Positions 1 to 8,255 of a stretch of DNA of 64,000 nucleotides are shown here, one piece after another. The position numbers and the translations under genes are program-made. How positions within the stretch are numbered: position 1 is the first letter of the stretch; each line of letters opens with the position of its first letter. The DNA comes from Marmoricola sp. Leaf446. GTDB taxonomy: Bacteria; Actinomycetota; Actinomycetes; Propionibacteriales; Nocardioidaceae. Under the pieces are notes generated by a model, which was given only the letters and a program-made list of their open reading frames with translations, ran no database searches and had not been told where the DNA came from. Location: the NCBI RefSeq assembly GCF_001424755.1, contig NZ_LMRF01000001.1:1408544-1472543 (forward strand). Reading direction: 5' to 3'.

Positions 1-1
1 C

Positions 2-637
2 GACACCGACCCCCTCGACGTACGCCGCGCCCGCGCCGTCGGCGTGCTGGCCGACCCCCAGCACGCCCTGGACCTCCTGTCCGGCCGACCCGACGCCGCA
101 CCCTCGACCGGCGGCACCGGGTCGCTCGACCTGGTCGTCCACCTCACCCCCGCCGACCTCACCGACCAGCACGGCGTCGCGACCGTCGAAGGCCTCGGTG
201 CGGTCTCGGCCGGGCTGCTGGCCGACTGGCTCGGCCGCCACCGCCTCGCGGACGGCCGCATCTCGGTCCGGGCCGTGGTCGACCTGGGCGACACCCGCGC
301 GGTCGACGCCCACGACCCGCCACCCCTGATGCGCGAGCGGGTGGTGCTGCGCGACGGCCACTGCGTGTTCCCCGGCTGCCGGGTCGACTCCCGGCGCTGC
401 GACCTCGACCACGTCGTCCCCTACCTCGCCCCGTCCGAGGGCGGTCCGCCCGGCCAGACGACGGCTGCGAACCTCGCGCCGTTGTGCCGGCGTCACCACA
501 ACGCCAAGACCCACGGCGGCTGGGACTACGAGCGCCGCACCGACGGGTCCTACACCTGGACCTCACCCACCCAGCACCCTTACGACGTCATCCCGGTCCG
601 GCGCGCCCCTCTCGCCGCGCCAGCGCGAAGAGCCTGA
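2..637 (+). CDS. DUF222/HNH endonuclease-like protein (5' end outside window)
   Basis: C-terminal part of a DUF222-type HNH protein; the frame is open to the left edge, so the N-terminal DUF222 region is missing here. The last 90 or so residues hold a readable HNH nuclease fold: CVFPGC (a Cx4C pair), then DLDHVVP with the general-base His, then LCRRHH, whose Cys and His complete a zinc site, followed by NAKTHGGW. The family is very abundant in actinobacteria, often in many copies per genome, and its natural role is not settled; it is often linked to mobile or defence regions. The next gene downstream encodes an AbiEi-like protein on the same strand. The domain call is firm, the biological role unknown. 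Confidence 0.85.
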   Translation, partial: DTDPLDVRRARAVGVLADPQHALDLLSGRPDAAPSTGGTGSLDLVVHLTPADLTDQHGVATVEGLGAVSAGLLADWLGRHRLADGRISVRAVVDLGDTRAVDAHDPPPLMRERVVLRDGHCVFPGCRVDSRRCDLDHVVPYLAPSEGGPPGQTTAANLAPLCRRHHNAKTHGGWDYERRTDGSYTWTSPTQHPYDVIPVRRAPLAAPARRA

Positions 638-738
638 CCGCCCACCACCCGGACCCCATCCCCGGCCCGGGCCACAGGCACGCCCACAGGTGCGGCCGCG
701 CCTGTGGATCGTCGTTCGACGTCGCGGCCGGTCGCGCG

Positions 739-744
739 CAGGCT
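739..744 (+). promoter_or_regulatory. -10-like CAGGCT for the AbiEi-like gene
   Basis: CAGGCT ends 7 bases before the GTG at 752, the leaderless spacing seen repeatedly in this window. The paralogue at 32132 has the same hexamer at 32120-32125, 6 bases before its GTG. Confidence 0.35.
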
Positions 745-751
745 GATCGTC

Positions 752-1708
752 GTGGACCTGCACCCCGATCACCGCCCGGCGGCGGCCCCTCGCGACCAGC
801 CGCTCGACCTGCCCGCCGTGCCCAGCGCGCTGCCGCTCGACCGCCCGTTCACCCGCGAGGCGGCGCGACGGGCGGGGGTGGAGCGGCGCGCTCTCGAACG
901 ACTGCTGGAGCGGGGCGAGCTCGTCCGCCTGGTCCGAGGGGTGTACGCCGCCGCAGCGCTCGTCGACGTGCCCGCGGTGCGGGTGGCGGCCGTCGCGCTG
1001 GCGGCGGGGGACGCGCGGGACGACGTGGTCGCGGTCGACCGGACGGCCGCCTGGCTGCACGGGGTGGACGTCGCGGGGTGGGAGCAGGGGCCGGTGCCGC
1101 TGGACCTGCGCCGCCGTACGCCGACCCCCGGCGCCCGACGCCGGGGCGCGCCGGCGTGGGAGGACCGCGACCTGGTGCGCCTGGGGCCGGTGGTCGCCAC
1201 GTCGGCGCTGCGCACGGCCGTCGACGTCGGGCGGGGCGGACCCGAGGCGTTCGCGGCGGTGGTGCTCGACCGGCTGCTGCGCACCGGGACCCTGCGCCAC
1301 ACCGAGCTGCTCGCCGAGCTGGCCCGCTGGTCGGGGCGGACGGGCGCGGTGCGGCTGCGCGAGCTGGCCGCCGCGGCCGACGGACGGGCGGTGACGGCGG
1401 GGGAGTCGGTGCTGCGGCTCGGCTGGCACCGGGCCGCGCTGCCGACGCCCACGCCGGGGCTGCTGGTGCGGGCCGGTGACCGGCTGGTCCGGCTCGCGCT
1501 CGGGGTGGCAGAACGGCAGTTCGCGGCCGTGCTGTCGGGGCAGCTCGACCGGGGCGAGGTCGCGACCGACGACCTCGCCCGGCTCACCGACGCGGGCTGG
1601 CGGGTGGTCCTGCTGTGCGAGGACCGGGTGCTGCGCGAGGACCCGTCGCTGTGGGGCGCCCACCTGGTGCGGGAGTTCCACCAGCAGCTGCTGGCCCAGG
1701 TGGGCTGA
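752..1708 (+). CDS. AbiEi-like winged-helix protein with degenerate DUF559 nuclease-like C-terminus
   Basis: A 318-residue protein in the family usually annotated as type IV toxin-antitoxin AbiEi or DUF559 protein. The N-terminal part is a winged-helix-like region (FTREAARRAGVERRAL, then LVRLVRGVY) followed by the AVDRTAAWLHGVD block typical of the family. The C-terminal part aligns by eye with the paralogue at 32132-33103, including AGESVLRL against PGESALRL. The acidic residues expected of a restriction-endonuclease-like fold are missing: the paralogue's RLDLADP and AEYDGEEHH correspond to RLALGVA and AAVLSGQLD. It may therefore be a DNA-binding protein only. No AbiEii-like toxin lies beside it. 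GTG 752 is preferred over GTG 704 because of the CAGGCT box and because it matches the paralogue's layout. Confidence 0.6.
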   Translation: MDLHPDHRPAAAPRDQPLDLPAVPSALPLDRPFTREAARRAGVERRALERLLERGELVRLVRGVYAAAALVDVPAVRVAAVALAAGDARDDVVAVDRTAAWLHGVDVAGWEQGPVPLDLRRRTPTPGARRRGAPAWEDRDLVRLGPVVATSALRTAVDVGRGGPEAFAAVVLDRLLRTGTLRHTELLAELARWSGRTGAVRLRELAAAADGRAVTAGESVLRLGWHRAALPTPTPGLLVRAGDRLVRLALGVAERQFAAVLSGQLDRGEVATDDLARLTDAGWRVVLLCEDRVLREDPSLWGAHLVREFHQQLLAQVG

Positions 1709-1713
1709 GGGCC

Positions 1714-2592
1714 TCAGCCCTCGAGGGCCTGGATCGCCTCGTGCATGGTCAGGGTGCGGTTGGCCGACTCGACGTGGAGGTTCTCCACCATCTTGCCGCG
1801 GTAGGTCACCACGCCCGACCCCTTGCCGTCCTCCCACGCCTGCAGCACGCCCCGGGCGTCCTCGACGGCCGACTCGCTGGGGGCGAAGGCGCCGTTGGCG
1901 CCCTCGACCTGGCCGGGGTGGATCAGCGTCTTGCCGTCGAAGCCCATCTCGCGACCCTGGCGGCACTCGGCCAGGAAGCCGTCGGTGTCCTTCACGTCGT
2001 TGTAGACGCCGTCGAGGATCGCCTTGCCGGTCGCGCGGGCGGCGAGCAGGGCGAGCGAGAGGCCGGTCAGCAGGGGGGCGCGGCCGGGCACGTGCTCGGC
2101 GTACAGCTCCTTGACGAGGTCGTTGGTGCCCATCACCAGCACGGTGAGCCGCTCGGAGGCCGCGGCGATCTCCTCGGCGTGCAGCATGGCGTACGGCGTC
2201 TCGACCATCGCCCACAGCGACGTGCGGTCGGGGGCGCCGTGGCGCTCGAGCGCGTCGACGAGCGCGTGGACCGCCCGGGCGGAGCCGACCTTGGGCACCA
2301 CGATCGCGTCGGGGCCGGCCTCGCAGGCGGCGCGCAGGTCGTCGTCGTGCCACTCGGTGTCGGCGCCGTTGACGCGGATGGTGAGCTCGCGTCGGCCGTA
2401 CTCGCCCGAGGCGGCGGCCGCGGCGGCCGCCTCGCGGGCCGACGCCTTGGCGTCGGGGGCCACGGCGTCCTCGAGGTCGAGGATCAGTCCGTCGCAGGGG
2501 ATCGACTTGGCCTTCTCCAGCGCCCGCTCGTTGGAGGAGGGCATGTAGAGCACGGAGCGGCGGGGCCGGAACTGCTCGGTGGCGTCGGTCAT
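1714..2592 (-). CDS. mcl2: CitE-like CoA ester lyase, probable (3S)-malyl-CoA thioesterase
   Basis: A 292-residue HpcH/HpaI-CitE superfamily TIM barrel. Near the N-terminus are [17 protein letters not shown] and the metal-binding LDLEDAV; further on come [23 protein letters not shown] and [10 protein letters not shown]. From memory these agree closely with Rhodobacter Mcl2, which hydrolyses (3S)-malyl-CoA to malate and CoA in the ethylmalonyl-CoA pathway. A citryl-CoA or citramalyl-CoA lyase activity cannot be excluded from sequence. Its ATG overlaps the stop of the upstream malyl-CoA lyase-like gene by 4 bases (ATGA), so the two are coupled and probably act on the same intermediate. It converges with the AbiEi-like gene, with 5 bases between the stops. 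Confidence 0.75.
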   Translation of the reverse strand: MTDATEQFRPRRSVLYMPSSNERALEKAKSIPCDGLILDLEDAVAPDAKASAREAAAAAAASGEYGRRELTIRVNGADTEWHDDDLRAACEAGPDAIVVPKVGSARAVHALVDALERHGAPDRTSLWAMVETPYAMLHAEEIAAASERLTVLVMGTNDLVKELYAEHVPGRAPLLTGLSLALLAARATGKAILDGVYNDVKDTDGFLAECRQGREMGFDGKTLIHPGQVEGANGAFAPSESAVEDARGVLQAWEDGKGSGVVTYRGKMVENLHVESANRTLTMHEAIQALEG

Positions 2593-3683
2593 CGCGAGGA
2601 CTCCGTCCCGGTGGTGCCGATCGCGTCGTACTGCTCCTTGAGCGCGGGGTCGATCGCGGCCAGCTGCTCGGCGAGCTCGACCATCACGAGGCACTGCTTG
2701 AGCGAGGCGTCGTCCTCCATCTTGCCGTCGAGCATCACCGCGCCGGTGCCGTCGCCCATCGCCTCGACGACGCGGCGCGCGTGGGCGACGTCCTCGGGGG
2801 CGGGGGAGAAGACCTTGTTCGCGATGGCGATCTGCTTGGGGTGCAGCGACCAGGTGCCGACGCAGCCGAGCAGGAAGGCGTTGCGGAACTGGTCCTCGCA
2901 CGCCACCACGTCGGTGATGTCGCCGAACGGCCCGTAGTAGGGGTAGATGCCGTGCATCGCGCAGGCGTCGACCATGCGGGCGATCGTGTAGTGCCACAGG
3001 TCCTGCTGGTACGTCGGCCGCGACCCGTCGATGTCGCCGTCGACGGGGTCCTGGCGGACGAGGTAGCCGGGGTGACCGCCACCCACGCGCGTGGTCTTCA
3101 TCCGCCGGTCGGCGGCGAGGTCGGCGGGGCCGAGCGAGAGGCCCTGCATCCGCGGCGAGGCGCCGCAGATCTCCTCGACGTTGACCATGCCGCGGGCGGT
3201 CTCGAGGATGGCGTGCACCAGGATCGGCCGGTCGAGGCCGGCCTTGGCCTCGAGCTGGGCGAGCAGCCGGTCGACGTAGTGGATGTCCTCGGCGCCCTGC
3301 ACCTTCGGCACCATGACGACGTCGAGCCGGTCGCCGATCTCGGTGACCAGCGTGGTCAGGTCGTCCAGGCCCCAGGGGGAGTCCAGCGCGTTGACCCGGG
3401 TCCACAGCTGGGTCGGCCCCTGCCCGCCGCCGAGGTCGGGGGTGGCGCGGGCGATGTCGACCAGGCCCTGGCGGGCGGCGAGCTTGTTGTCGGCCTTGAC
3501 GGCGTCCTCGAGGTTGCCGAGCAGCACGTCGACCGAGCCGACCATGTCGGGGACCTTGGCGGCCATCTTGGGGTTGCTCGGGTCGAAGAAGTGGATGGCC
3601 CGGCTCGGGCGGGCGGGGATCTCGCGCAGCGGCGCCGGGGCACCGACCGCGAGCGGGGCGAAGAAGTCCTTGGCGCTGCGCAT
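2589..3683 (-). CDS. mcl1: Malyl-CoA / beta-methylmalyl-CoA lyase
   Basis: A 364-residue CitE-like lyase of the longer Mcl1 type. Readable blocks are PLAVGAP near residue 10, LLGNLEDAV (metal and CoA region), [65 protein letters not shown] and LDGKMEDDA. These match, from memory, the Chloroflexus and Rhodobacter L-malyl-CoA / beta-methylmalyl-CoA lyases, which reversibly cleave these esters to glyoxylate plus acetyl-CoA or propionyl-CoA. It is the first gene of a two-gene operon with the Mcl2-like gene. Crotonyl-CoA carboxylase/reductase and other ethylmalonyl-CoA pathway genes are not in the window. The ATG follows TAGCGT by 6 bases, so the transcript is probably leaderless. Confidence 0.85.
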   Translation of the reverse strand: MRSAKDFFAPLAVGAPAPLREIPARPSRAIHFFDPSNPKMAAKVPDMVGSVDVLLGNLEDAVKADNKLAARQGLVDIARATPDLGGGQGPTQLWTRVNALDSPWGLDDLTTLVTEIGDRLDVVMVPKVQGAEDIHYVDRLLAQLEAKAGLDRPILVHAILETARGMVNVEEICGASPRMQGLSLGPADLAADRRMKTTRVGGGHPGYLVRQDPVDGDIDGSRPTYQQDLWHYTIARMVDACAMHGIYPYYGPFGDITDVVACEDQFRNAFLLGCVGTWSLHPKQIAIANKVFSPAPEDVAHARRVVEAMGDGTGAVMLDGKMEDDASLKQCLVMVELAEQLAAIDPALKEQYDAIGTTGTESSR

Positions 3684-3689
3684 GCGCGG

Positions 3690-3695
3690 ACGCTA
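3690..3695 (-). promoter_or_regulatory. -10 TAGCGT of the mcl operon
   Basis: TAGCGT on the minus strand ends 6 bases before the ATG at 3683, which fits a leaderless transcript. No clear -35 box. Confidence 0.45.
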
Positions 3696-3738
3696 GCAGC
3701 GCCTCACGGGGCGGTGGGTATGACGAATCCCACGCCGC

Positions 3739-4971
3739 TCAGCCCCGCGGGAGGGCGAAGGGCCCGAGGTGGAGCAGGTCGTCGGCGACGGCGAGCGGGG
3801 TGCTGCCCGGCGGCTCGCCGACCACGTCGAAGGTGTTGCCGCCGAGCCGCTCGAGCGTCAACGGGTCGGCGACGCCGAACGCCTGGGCGTGGAGGCCTAG
3901 GTGGTCGTCGTCGAGTGCCTCGAGGAGCAGCGGTCCGAAGCCGCCGGCCAGCTCGGCGGCAGGACGTGGCGGTGCGTCGTACGACGGGGGAGGGAGCGGC
4001 GGGACGTCGAGCAGGTCGAGCAGGTCGGGCAGCAGCGTGTCGAACAGGGCGCTGCCGCCCGGGGGACCGAAGAGCGGTCCGGCGGCGTTGGCGAGCAGCA
4101 CGAGCGCGGCGTCCTGGTCGGGGAAGCAGCGCAGGAAGGCGCGGTGCCCTCCGGTGTACCCGGCCCAGCCGAATGCTCGGTGCTCGCCCCGGTCCCACGT
4201 GGCCCAGCCCAGCCCCCAGGCGTCGAAGACGGTGCGACCGGGCAGCTCGGCGGTCGGCGTCCGGACCGCGCGGACGTCGTCGGGGTGCAGCCGCCCCTGG
4301 CCGTCGTGCAGGTGCAGCAGGGCGTGGTCGAGGAGCTGGTCGGCGGTCGCCCACCAGCGGGAGCCCGCCGCGGAGGCCGCGGGGGCGTACGTCGCCGGGA
4401 CGGGCCGTGGGTCCGTCCCGGGGCCCACCTCGTGGCCCTCCGCGCCGTGCTCGGGCATGCCGAAGGTGGTGCTCGGGCCGAGCAGCCGCGTGGCCAGGTC
4501 CTCGAAGCTGCTGCCGGTGGTCCGTCGCAGCAGCAGGTCCAGCGCGGACCATCCGGCGTTGCAGTAGGAGAACCGGCCGGGAGGGTGCACGCGGGGCAGG
4601 GCCGCGGCCCGGGAGACGAAGGCGGCGAGCTCCTCGTCGGCCTCGGGGAGCACGTTGGCGCGGCCGCTGGTCTGGGAGAGCAGCGTGCGGGCCGACTCCG
4701 GCCACAGCCCGGGGCCGTGTGCGTCCCCGGGGGCGTCGAGGTCGAGGTGTCCGGCCCGGGCGGCGTCGAGCACCACGAGGCCCGTCAGTGCCTTGGCCAG
4801 GGACCCCGCGTGGAACGACGTCGCGACGGTCACCGGCGGGCCGCCGATGCTCGTCGACCCGCTGCACACCGTCACCCGGTCGTCACCGCGCAGCAGGCCG
4901 AGCTGGGCCCCGGGCACGCCCCAGGTCCGGATCCCCTCGTCGAGGAGCTGGGTGGCGGCGCGCCCGTCCAT
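3739..4971 (-). CDS. Serine hydrolase, class C beta-lactamase / esterase family
   Basis: A 410-residue protein of the beta-lactamase/transpeptidase-like (PF00144) family. The nucleophile motif SxxK is S57-L-A-K60 and the YxN motif is Y136-C-N138; a GYTGGH block later in the chain stands where the third motif (HxG or KTG) is expected. No signal peptide or membrane segment is visible, so it is probably a cytoplasmic esterase or peptidase rather than a secreted beta-lactamase; the substrate is unknown. It is a single-gene unit with its own -10 box. The gap to dps holds the dps control region. Confidence 0.8.
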   Translation of the reverse strand: MDGRAATQLLDEGIRTWGVPGAQLGLLRGDDRVTVCSGSTSIGGPPVTVATSFHAGSLAKALTGLVVLDAARAGHLDLDAPGDAHGPGLWPESARTLLSQTSGRANVLPEADEELAAFVSRAAALPRVHPPGRFSYCNAGWSALDLLLRRTTGSSFEDLATRLLGPSTTFGMPEHGAEGHEVGPGTDPRPVPATYAPAASAAGSRWWATADQLLDHALLHLHDGQGRLHPDDVRAVRTPTAELPGRTVFDAWGLGWATWDRGEHRAFGWAGYTGGHRAFLRCFPDQDAALVLLANAAGPLFGPPGGSALFDTLLPDLLDLLDVPPLPPPSYDAPPRPAAELAGGFGPLLLEALDDDHLGLHAQAFGVADPLTLERLGGNTFDVVGEPPGSTPLAVADDLLHLGPFALPRG

Positions 4972-4977
4972 CGACCC

Positions 4978-4983
4978 AGGCTA
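4978..4983 (-). promoter_or_regulatory. -10 TAGCCT of the serine hydrolase gene
   Basis: TAGCCT on the minus strand ends 6 bases before the ATG at 4971; leaderless spacing. Confidence 0.45.
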
Positions 4984-5021
4984 GTGCGGCCGGACCGGCT
5001 GGGGCAGGGGACGATCCGGAC

Positions 5022-5047
5022 GTTCTTCGGCCGCCGAACCGGAGAAC
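5022..5047 (+). promoter_or_regulatory. Inverted repeat upstream of dps
   Basis: GTTCTTCGG and CCGGAGAAC form 9-base arms with one mismatch around an 8-base spacer, just upstream of the candidate dps promoter. It could be an operator; no regulator can be named. Confidence 0.35.
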
Positions 5048-5052
5048 TGAAC

Positions 5053-5077
5053 GGGTCAAGATTGAACGTCTGGGTAC
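5053..5077 (+). promoter_or_regulatory. Candidate SigB/SigF-type stress promoter of dps
   Basis: GGGT at 5053-5056, a 15-base spacer, then GGGTAC at 5072-5077. This fits the actinobacterial general-stress sigma pattern (GnnT, 14-16 bases, GGGTAC) and suits a stress gene such as dps. The predicted leader is about 30 bases and carries the ribosome binding site GGAAGGAA. Confidence 0.45.
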
Positions 5078-5115
5078 ACAGGGATCTCACCGACGAACGC
5101 GTGGAAGGAACTGTC

Positions 5116-5661
5116 GTGCCCGACATCAGCTACACCACCCCCGGCCTGGACACCGACCAGAGCACCCGGGTCATCGACCTGCTGCAGTACCGCCTGGCGG
5201 CGTACAACGACCTCCACCTGACGCTCAAGCACGTGCACTGGAACGTCGTCGGCCCCAACTTCATCGCCGTCCACGAGATGATCGACCCGCAGGTCGAGCT
5301 CGTCCGCGGCTTCGCCGACGAGGTGGCCGAGCGGATCGCCACCATGGGCGGCTCGCCCGGCGGCACCACCGGCGACATCGCCCGCGTGCGCGACTGGGAC
5401 GACTACGCCCTGCGCCGCGACACGGTGGCCGCGCACCTCGGCGCGCTGGACCTCGTCTACCGCGGCGTGGTGACCTCCAACCGCGACGCGATCGCCGAGC
5501 TCGGCGACCTCGACCCGATCACCGAGGACATGGTGATCGCGCACACCGCCGAGCTGGAGAAGTTCCAGTGGTTCGTGCGGGCGCACCTCGAGAACGCCGC
5601 CGGCGAGATCACCACCACCGGCAGCACGAGCGAGACCGGTGCGGCGGACGCCTCGCGCTAG
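5116..5661 (+). CDS. dps: Dps ferritin-like DNA-binding / iron-storage protein
   Basis: A 181-residue Dps. The dinuclear ferroxidase ligands have canonical spacing: H41 (in HWN), H53 (in HEM), D68 and E72 (in DEVAER). The family forms 12-subunit shells that oxidise Fe(II) with peroxide and store Fe(III), and many members also coat DNA. The C-terminal tail (TTTGSTSETGAAD) is polar but not rich in Lys or Arg, so DNA binding by this tail is not obvious. The start is GTG 5116, set by a strong ribosome binding site (GGAAGGAA) 5 bases upstream. It is a single-gene unit with a stress-type promoter and a strong downstream hairpin. Confidence 0.95.
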   Translation: MPDISYTTPGLDTDQSTRVIDLLQYRLAAYNDLHLTLKHVHWNVVGPNFIAVHEMIDPQVELVRGFADEVAERIATMGGSPGGTTGDIARVRDWDDYALRRDTVAAHLGALDLVYRGVVTSNRDAIAELGDLDPITEDMVIAHTAELEKFQWFVRAHLENAAGEITTTGSTSETGAADASR

Positions 5662-5685
5662 TCCGACCGGGAGCCTGCTCCCCCT

Positions 5686-5725
5686 GACGAGACCCGGTGG
5701 GCCCGGTGGCCCGCCGGGTCTCGTC
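5686..5725 (+). terminator. dps terminator hairpin
   Basis: GACGAGACCCGG (5686-5697) pairs perfectly with CCGGGTCTCGTC (5714-5725). The loop contains an inner GGGCC/GGCCC pair, so the whole folds into one long stem. No T-tract follows, as is common in GC-rich actinobacteria. Confidence 0.75.
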
Positions 5726-5803
5726 GTACGTCCACACCGACGGCCATGGGCGGTCTAGCGTGGCCGCGACGGGGCCACCCGTCGGTCCCCCGAGGAGCCC
5801 GCC

Positions 5804-6679
5804 GTGCCCGTGACCCGCCGTCCTGCCGTGCCACTCCGGCCCGGAGTGATCGCCCTGGTGCTGTCCGCGGTGGTGGCGGCCGTCGTCGCCGGGGTCGCCC
5901 AGCCCGCCGCGGCGGCGAGCACCCCGTCCCGCGCGACCTGGGTCTGGGGCCGGCCCGCGCCGGGACCGCTGGTCACCTGGGCGACCAAGCAGCGTGTCGG
6001 CGAGCTGTTCGTGGCCGTGCCCCGGTCGCTGTCGACCTCGACCGACCTCGGCTGGGTGCGCGACGTGTCGCGCCGGGCCCACAGGGCGGGCATGCGGGTG
6101 GCGGCCCTGGGCTCGGCCACGGAGTGGATCGACCGTCCGGCCGAGGCGGTGGCCTGGCAGCGCGACGCGCTGGCCACCGGGCTCTTCGACGGCGTGCACC
6201 TCGACGTCGAGCCGTGGCTCCACCCGGCGTGGGACAGCGACCGTGCCGGGGTCGTCGCCGGCTACCTGCGGCTGCTGGACGAGCTGGGGTCCGCCACCAC
6301 GTCGCCGCTCGAGGTCGACGTGGCGTTCTGGCTGCACACCGTGCCCACCGCCGAGGGCGTCGCGCTCGACGCCGCGGTCGCGCGACGCGTCGACGGGCTC
6401 ACCGCGATGACCTACCGCGACACGGTCACCGGGCCCGACAGCATCACCGACCTCGGCGGCCAGGTGCTGGCCACCGCGGCCGCCGCGGGCAAGCCGTGCC
6501 GGCTGGCCGTCGAAACACGCTTCCTCGGCACCGACCCCGTGTCCCAGAAGCAGACCTTCTGGGGCCAGGGGTCGGCCGCCCTCGCCGCGGCCCTCGCCGG
6601 GGTGGACGCCGCCCTGGCCGGCCAGCCGGCGTACGCCGGGACCGCGGTCCACGACGAGGCCGGCTGGCGCGCCCTCTAG
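5804..6679 (+). CDS. Secreted TIM-barrel (glycoside hydrolase-like) protein
   Basis: A 291-residue exported protein. Residues 1-38 form a signal peptide: a basic start, a long hydrophobic core, and AAAAS at the likely cleavage site. The mature part resembles a GH18-type or related TIM barrel: DGVHLDVEPW has D134 and E136 at the end of a predicted strand, in the manner of a DxE catalytic pair, and GLTAMTYRD matches a later barrel strand. I cannot name the substrate; a chitinase-like or other polysaccharide-acting role is possible, and so is a non-catalytic barrel. A GAGGAG ribosome binding site precedes the GTG. It converges on gnd with one base between the stops. Confidence 0.6.
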   Translation: MPVTRRPAVPLRPGVIALVLSAVVAAVVAGVAQPAAAASTPSRATWVWGRPAPGPLVTWATKQRVGELFVAVPRSLSTSTDLGWVRDVSRRAHRAGMRVAALGSATEWIDRPAEAVAWQRDALATGLFDGVHLDVEPWLHPAWDSDRAGVVAGYLRLLDELGSATTSPLEVDVAFWLHTVPTAEGVALDAAVARRVDGLTAMTYRDTVTGPDSITDLGGQVLATAAAAGKPCRLAVETRFLGTDPVSQKQTFWGQGSAALAAALAGVDAALAGQPAYAGTAVHDEAGWRAL

Positions 6680-6680
6680 G

Positions 6681-8126
6681 TCAGGCCTCGACCTCGGAGC
6701 GGTCGCCGGCCCACAGCGTGTGGAAGCTGCCCTCGCGGTCGGTGCGGGCGTAGGTGTGGGCGCCGAAGTTGTCGCGCAGGGCCTGGATCAGCGCGGCCGG
6801 CAACCGGTCTCGCCGCAGCGCGTCGAAGTAGGACAGCGACGAGGCGAACGCCGGCACCGGGATGCCGGCCTGGGTGGCGGCCACGACGACCCGGCGCCAG
6901 CCGGCCTCGCCGTCCTTGAGCGCCTGGGCGAAGTACTCCTGGGTCATCAGGGTGGTCAGGTCGGGCTCGGCCTCGTAGGCCTCGCGGATCCGGTCGAGGA
7001 ACTTGGCCCGGATGATGCAGCCGCCGCGCCAGATGGTGGCCAGGTCGCCGGGGGAGACGTCCCAGCCGTGCACGTTGCTGCCCTCGACGATCTGGTCGAA
7101 GCCCTGGGCGTAGGCGACCACCTTGGCGGCGTACAGCGCGGCGCGGACGTCCTCGACGAACCCGGCCTCGTCCTCGACCCCCGGGGTGTCGCTGGTCTGC
7201 GAGAAGACCGCACGGGCGGCCTCGCGCTGCTCCACGTGGCCCGAGACGCTGCGGGCGAAGGTGGCCTCGGCGATGCCGGTGACGGGGACGCCGAGGTCGA
7301 GCGCGCTCTGCACGGTCCAGCGGCCGGTGCCCTTCTGCTCGGCCGCGTCGACGACCACGTCGACGAACGGCTGACCGGTGGCACCGTCGGTGTGCGACAG
7401 CACGTCGGCGGTCATCTCGATCAGGAAGGAGTCGAGGTCGCCCTCGTTCCACTGCGAGAACACCTCGGCGAGCTGGGCGGGCTCCTTGCCGAGCACGTTG
7501 CGCAGCACGTCGTAGGCCTCGGCGATGAGCTGCATGTCGGCGTACTCGATGCCGTTGTGCACCATCTTGACGAAGTGGCCGGCGCCGTCGGGACCGACGT
7601 GGGTGGCGCACGGGGTGCCGTCGACCTGGGCGGCGATGTCCTCGACCACCGGGCCGAGGGACTCGTAGGCGTGGTCGGAGCCGCCGACCATGATCGAGGG
7701 CCCGTTGAGCGCGCCCTCCTCGCCGCCGGAGACGCCCATGCCGACGAAGTGCAGGCCCTTCTCCTCCAGGGCCTGCTGGCGCCGCAGCGTGTCGGCGAAG
7801 TGGGCGTTGCCCCCGTCGACGACGATGTCGCCCTCGTCGAGCAGCGGGACCAGGTCGTCGATGACGGCGTCGGTGGCCTCGCCGGCCTTGACCATGATGA
7901 TGATCGCGCGGGGCTGGCGGATGCTCGCGACGAAGTCCTCCAGCGACTCCGACCCGACGAAGTCGCCGTCGTCGCCGTGCTCCTCCAGGAGCCGCGTCAT
8001 CTTCTCCGTCGACCGGTTGTGCACGGCGATGGTGTGGCCGTGGCGGGCGATGTTGCGGGCCAGGTTGCTGCCCATCACGGCCAGGCCGGTCAGGCCGATC
8101 TCGGCGGTCGGCTCGGGTGTGCTCAC
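6681..8126 (-). CDS. gnd: 6-phosphogluconate dehydrogenase, decarboxylating
   Basis: A 481-residue long-form 6-phosphogluconate dehydrogenase that converts 6-phosphogluconate to ribulose-5-phosphate and CO2 with reduction of NADP+. The N-terminal Rossmann region (GLAVMGSNLARNIARHGH, then VHNRS) suggests NADP specificity. GGNAHF, MGVSGGEEGALNGPSIM, KMVHNGIEYADMQ and WRGGCIIRAKFLD are family hallmarks, and TDREGSFHTLW closes the protein. It sits apart from the main pentose-phosphate operon at 33-41 kb. The GTG start has a GAGGAG ribosome binding site 5 bases upstream. Confidence 0.95.
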   Translation of the reverse strand: MSTPEPTAEIGLTGLAVMGSNLARNIARHGHTIAVHNRSTEKMTRLLEEHGDDGDFVGSESLEDFVASIRQPRAIIIMVKAGEATDAVIDDLVPLLDEGDIVVDGGNAHFADTLRRQQALEEKGLHFVGMGVSGGEEGALNGPSIMVGGSDHAYESLGPVVEDIAAQVDGTPCATHVGPDGAGHFVKMVHNGIEYADMQLIAEAYDVLRNVLGKEPAQLAEVFSQWNEGDLDSFLIEMTADVLSHTDGATGQPFVDVVVDAAEQKGTGRWTVQSALDLGVPVTGIAEATFARSVSGHVEQREAARAVFSQTSDTPGVEDEAGFVEDVRAALYAAKVVAYAQGFDQIVEGSNVHGWDVSPGDLATIWRGGCIIRAKFLDRIREAYEAEPDLTTLMTQEYFAQALKDGEAGWRRVVVAATQAGIPVPAFASSLSYFDALRRDRLPAALIQALRDNFGAHTYARTDREGSFHTLWAGDRSEVEA

Positions 8127-8211
8127 GTCTGCTCCTCGGTGCTGGGGTCGCTGGGTCCGGGGCCTCCCGGACCAGGCCGGTCGACGGGAGGAGGACCGTG
8201 GGCGACGTACC

Positions 8212-8246
8212 CCGGGTGGCGGCGGGTCACACCCGCCGCCACCCGG
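8212..8246 (-). terminator. Perfect 16-bp hairpin after ssuD
   Basis: Bases 8212-8227 pair without mismatch with 8231-8246 around a 3-base loop (CAC). It lies 9 bases past the ssuD stop on the minus strand, before gnd. There is no T-tract. It is the strongest hairpin I found in the window and probably ends the ssu operon. Confidence 0.8.
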
Positions 8247-8255
8247 TCGCCGGGC

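Noticed and set aside
637-1708. AbiEi-like gene plus neighbour as a type IV toxin-antitoxin pair
   Set aside because: No AbiEii-like nucleotidyltransferase is beside either AbiEi-like gene; the upstream neighbour is an HNH protein and the downstream one a CoA lyase.
3739-4971. Secreted beta-lactamase
   Set aside because: SxxK and YxN are present, but there is no signal peptide and PF00144 includes many esterases and peptidases; antibiotic hydrolysis is not supported.
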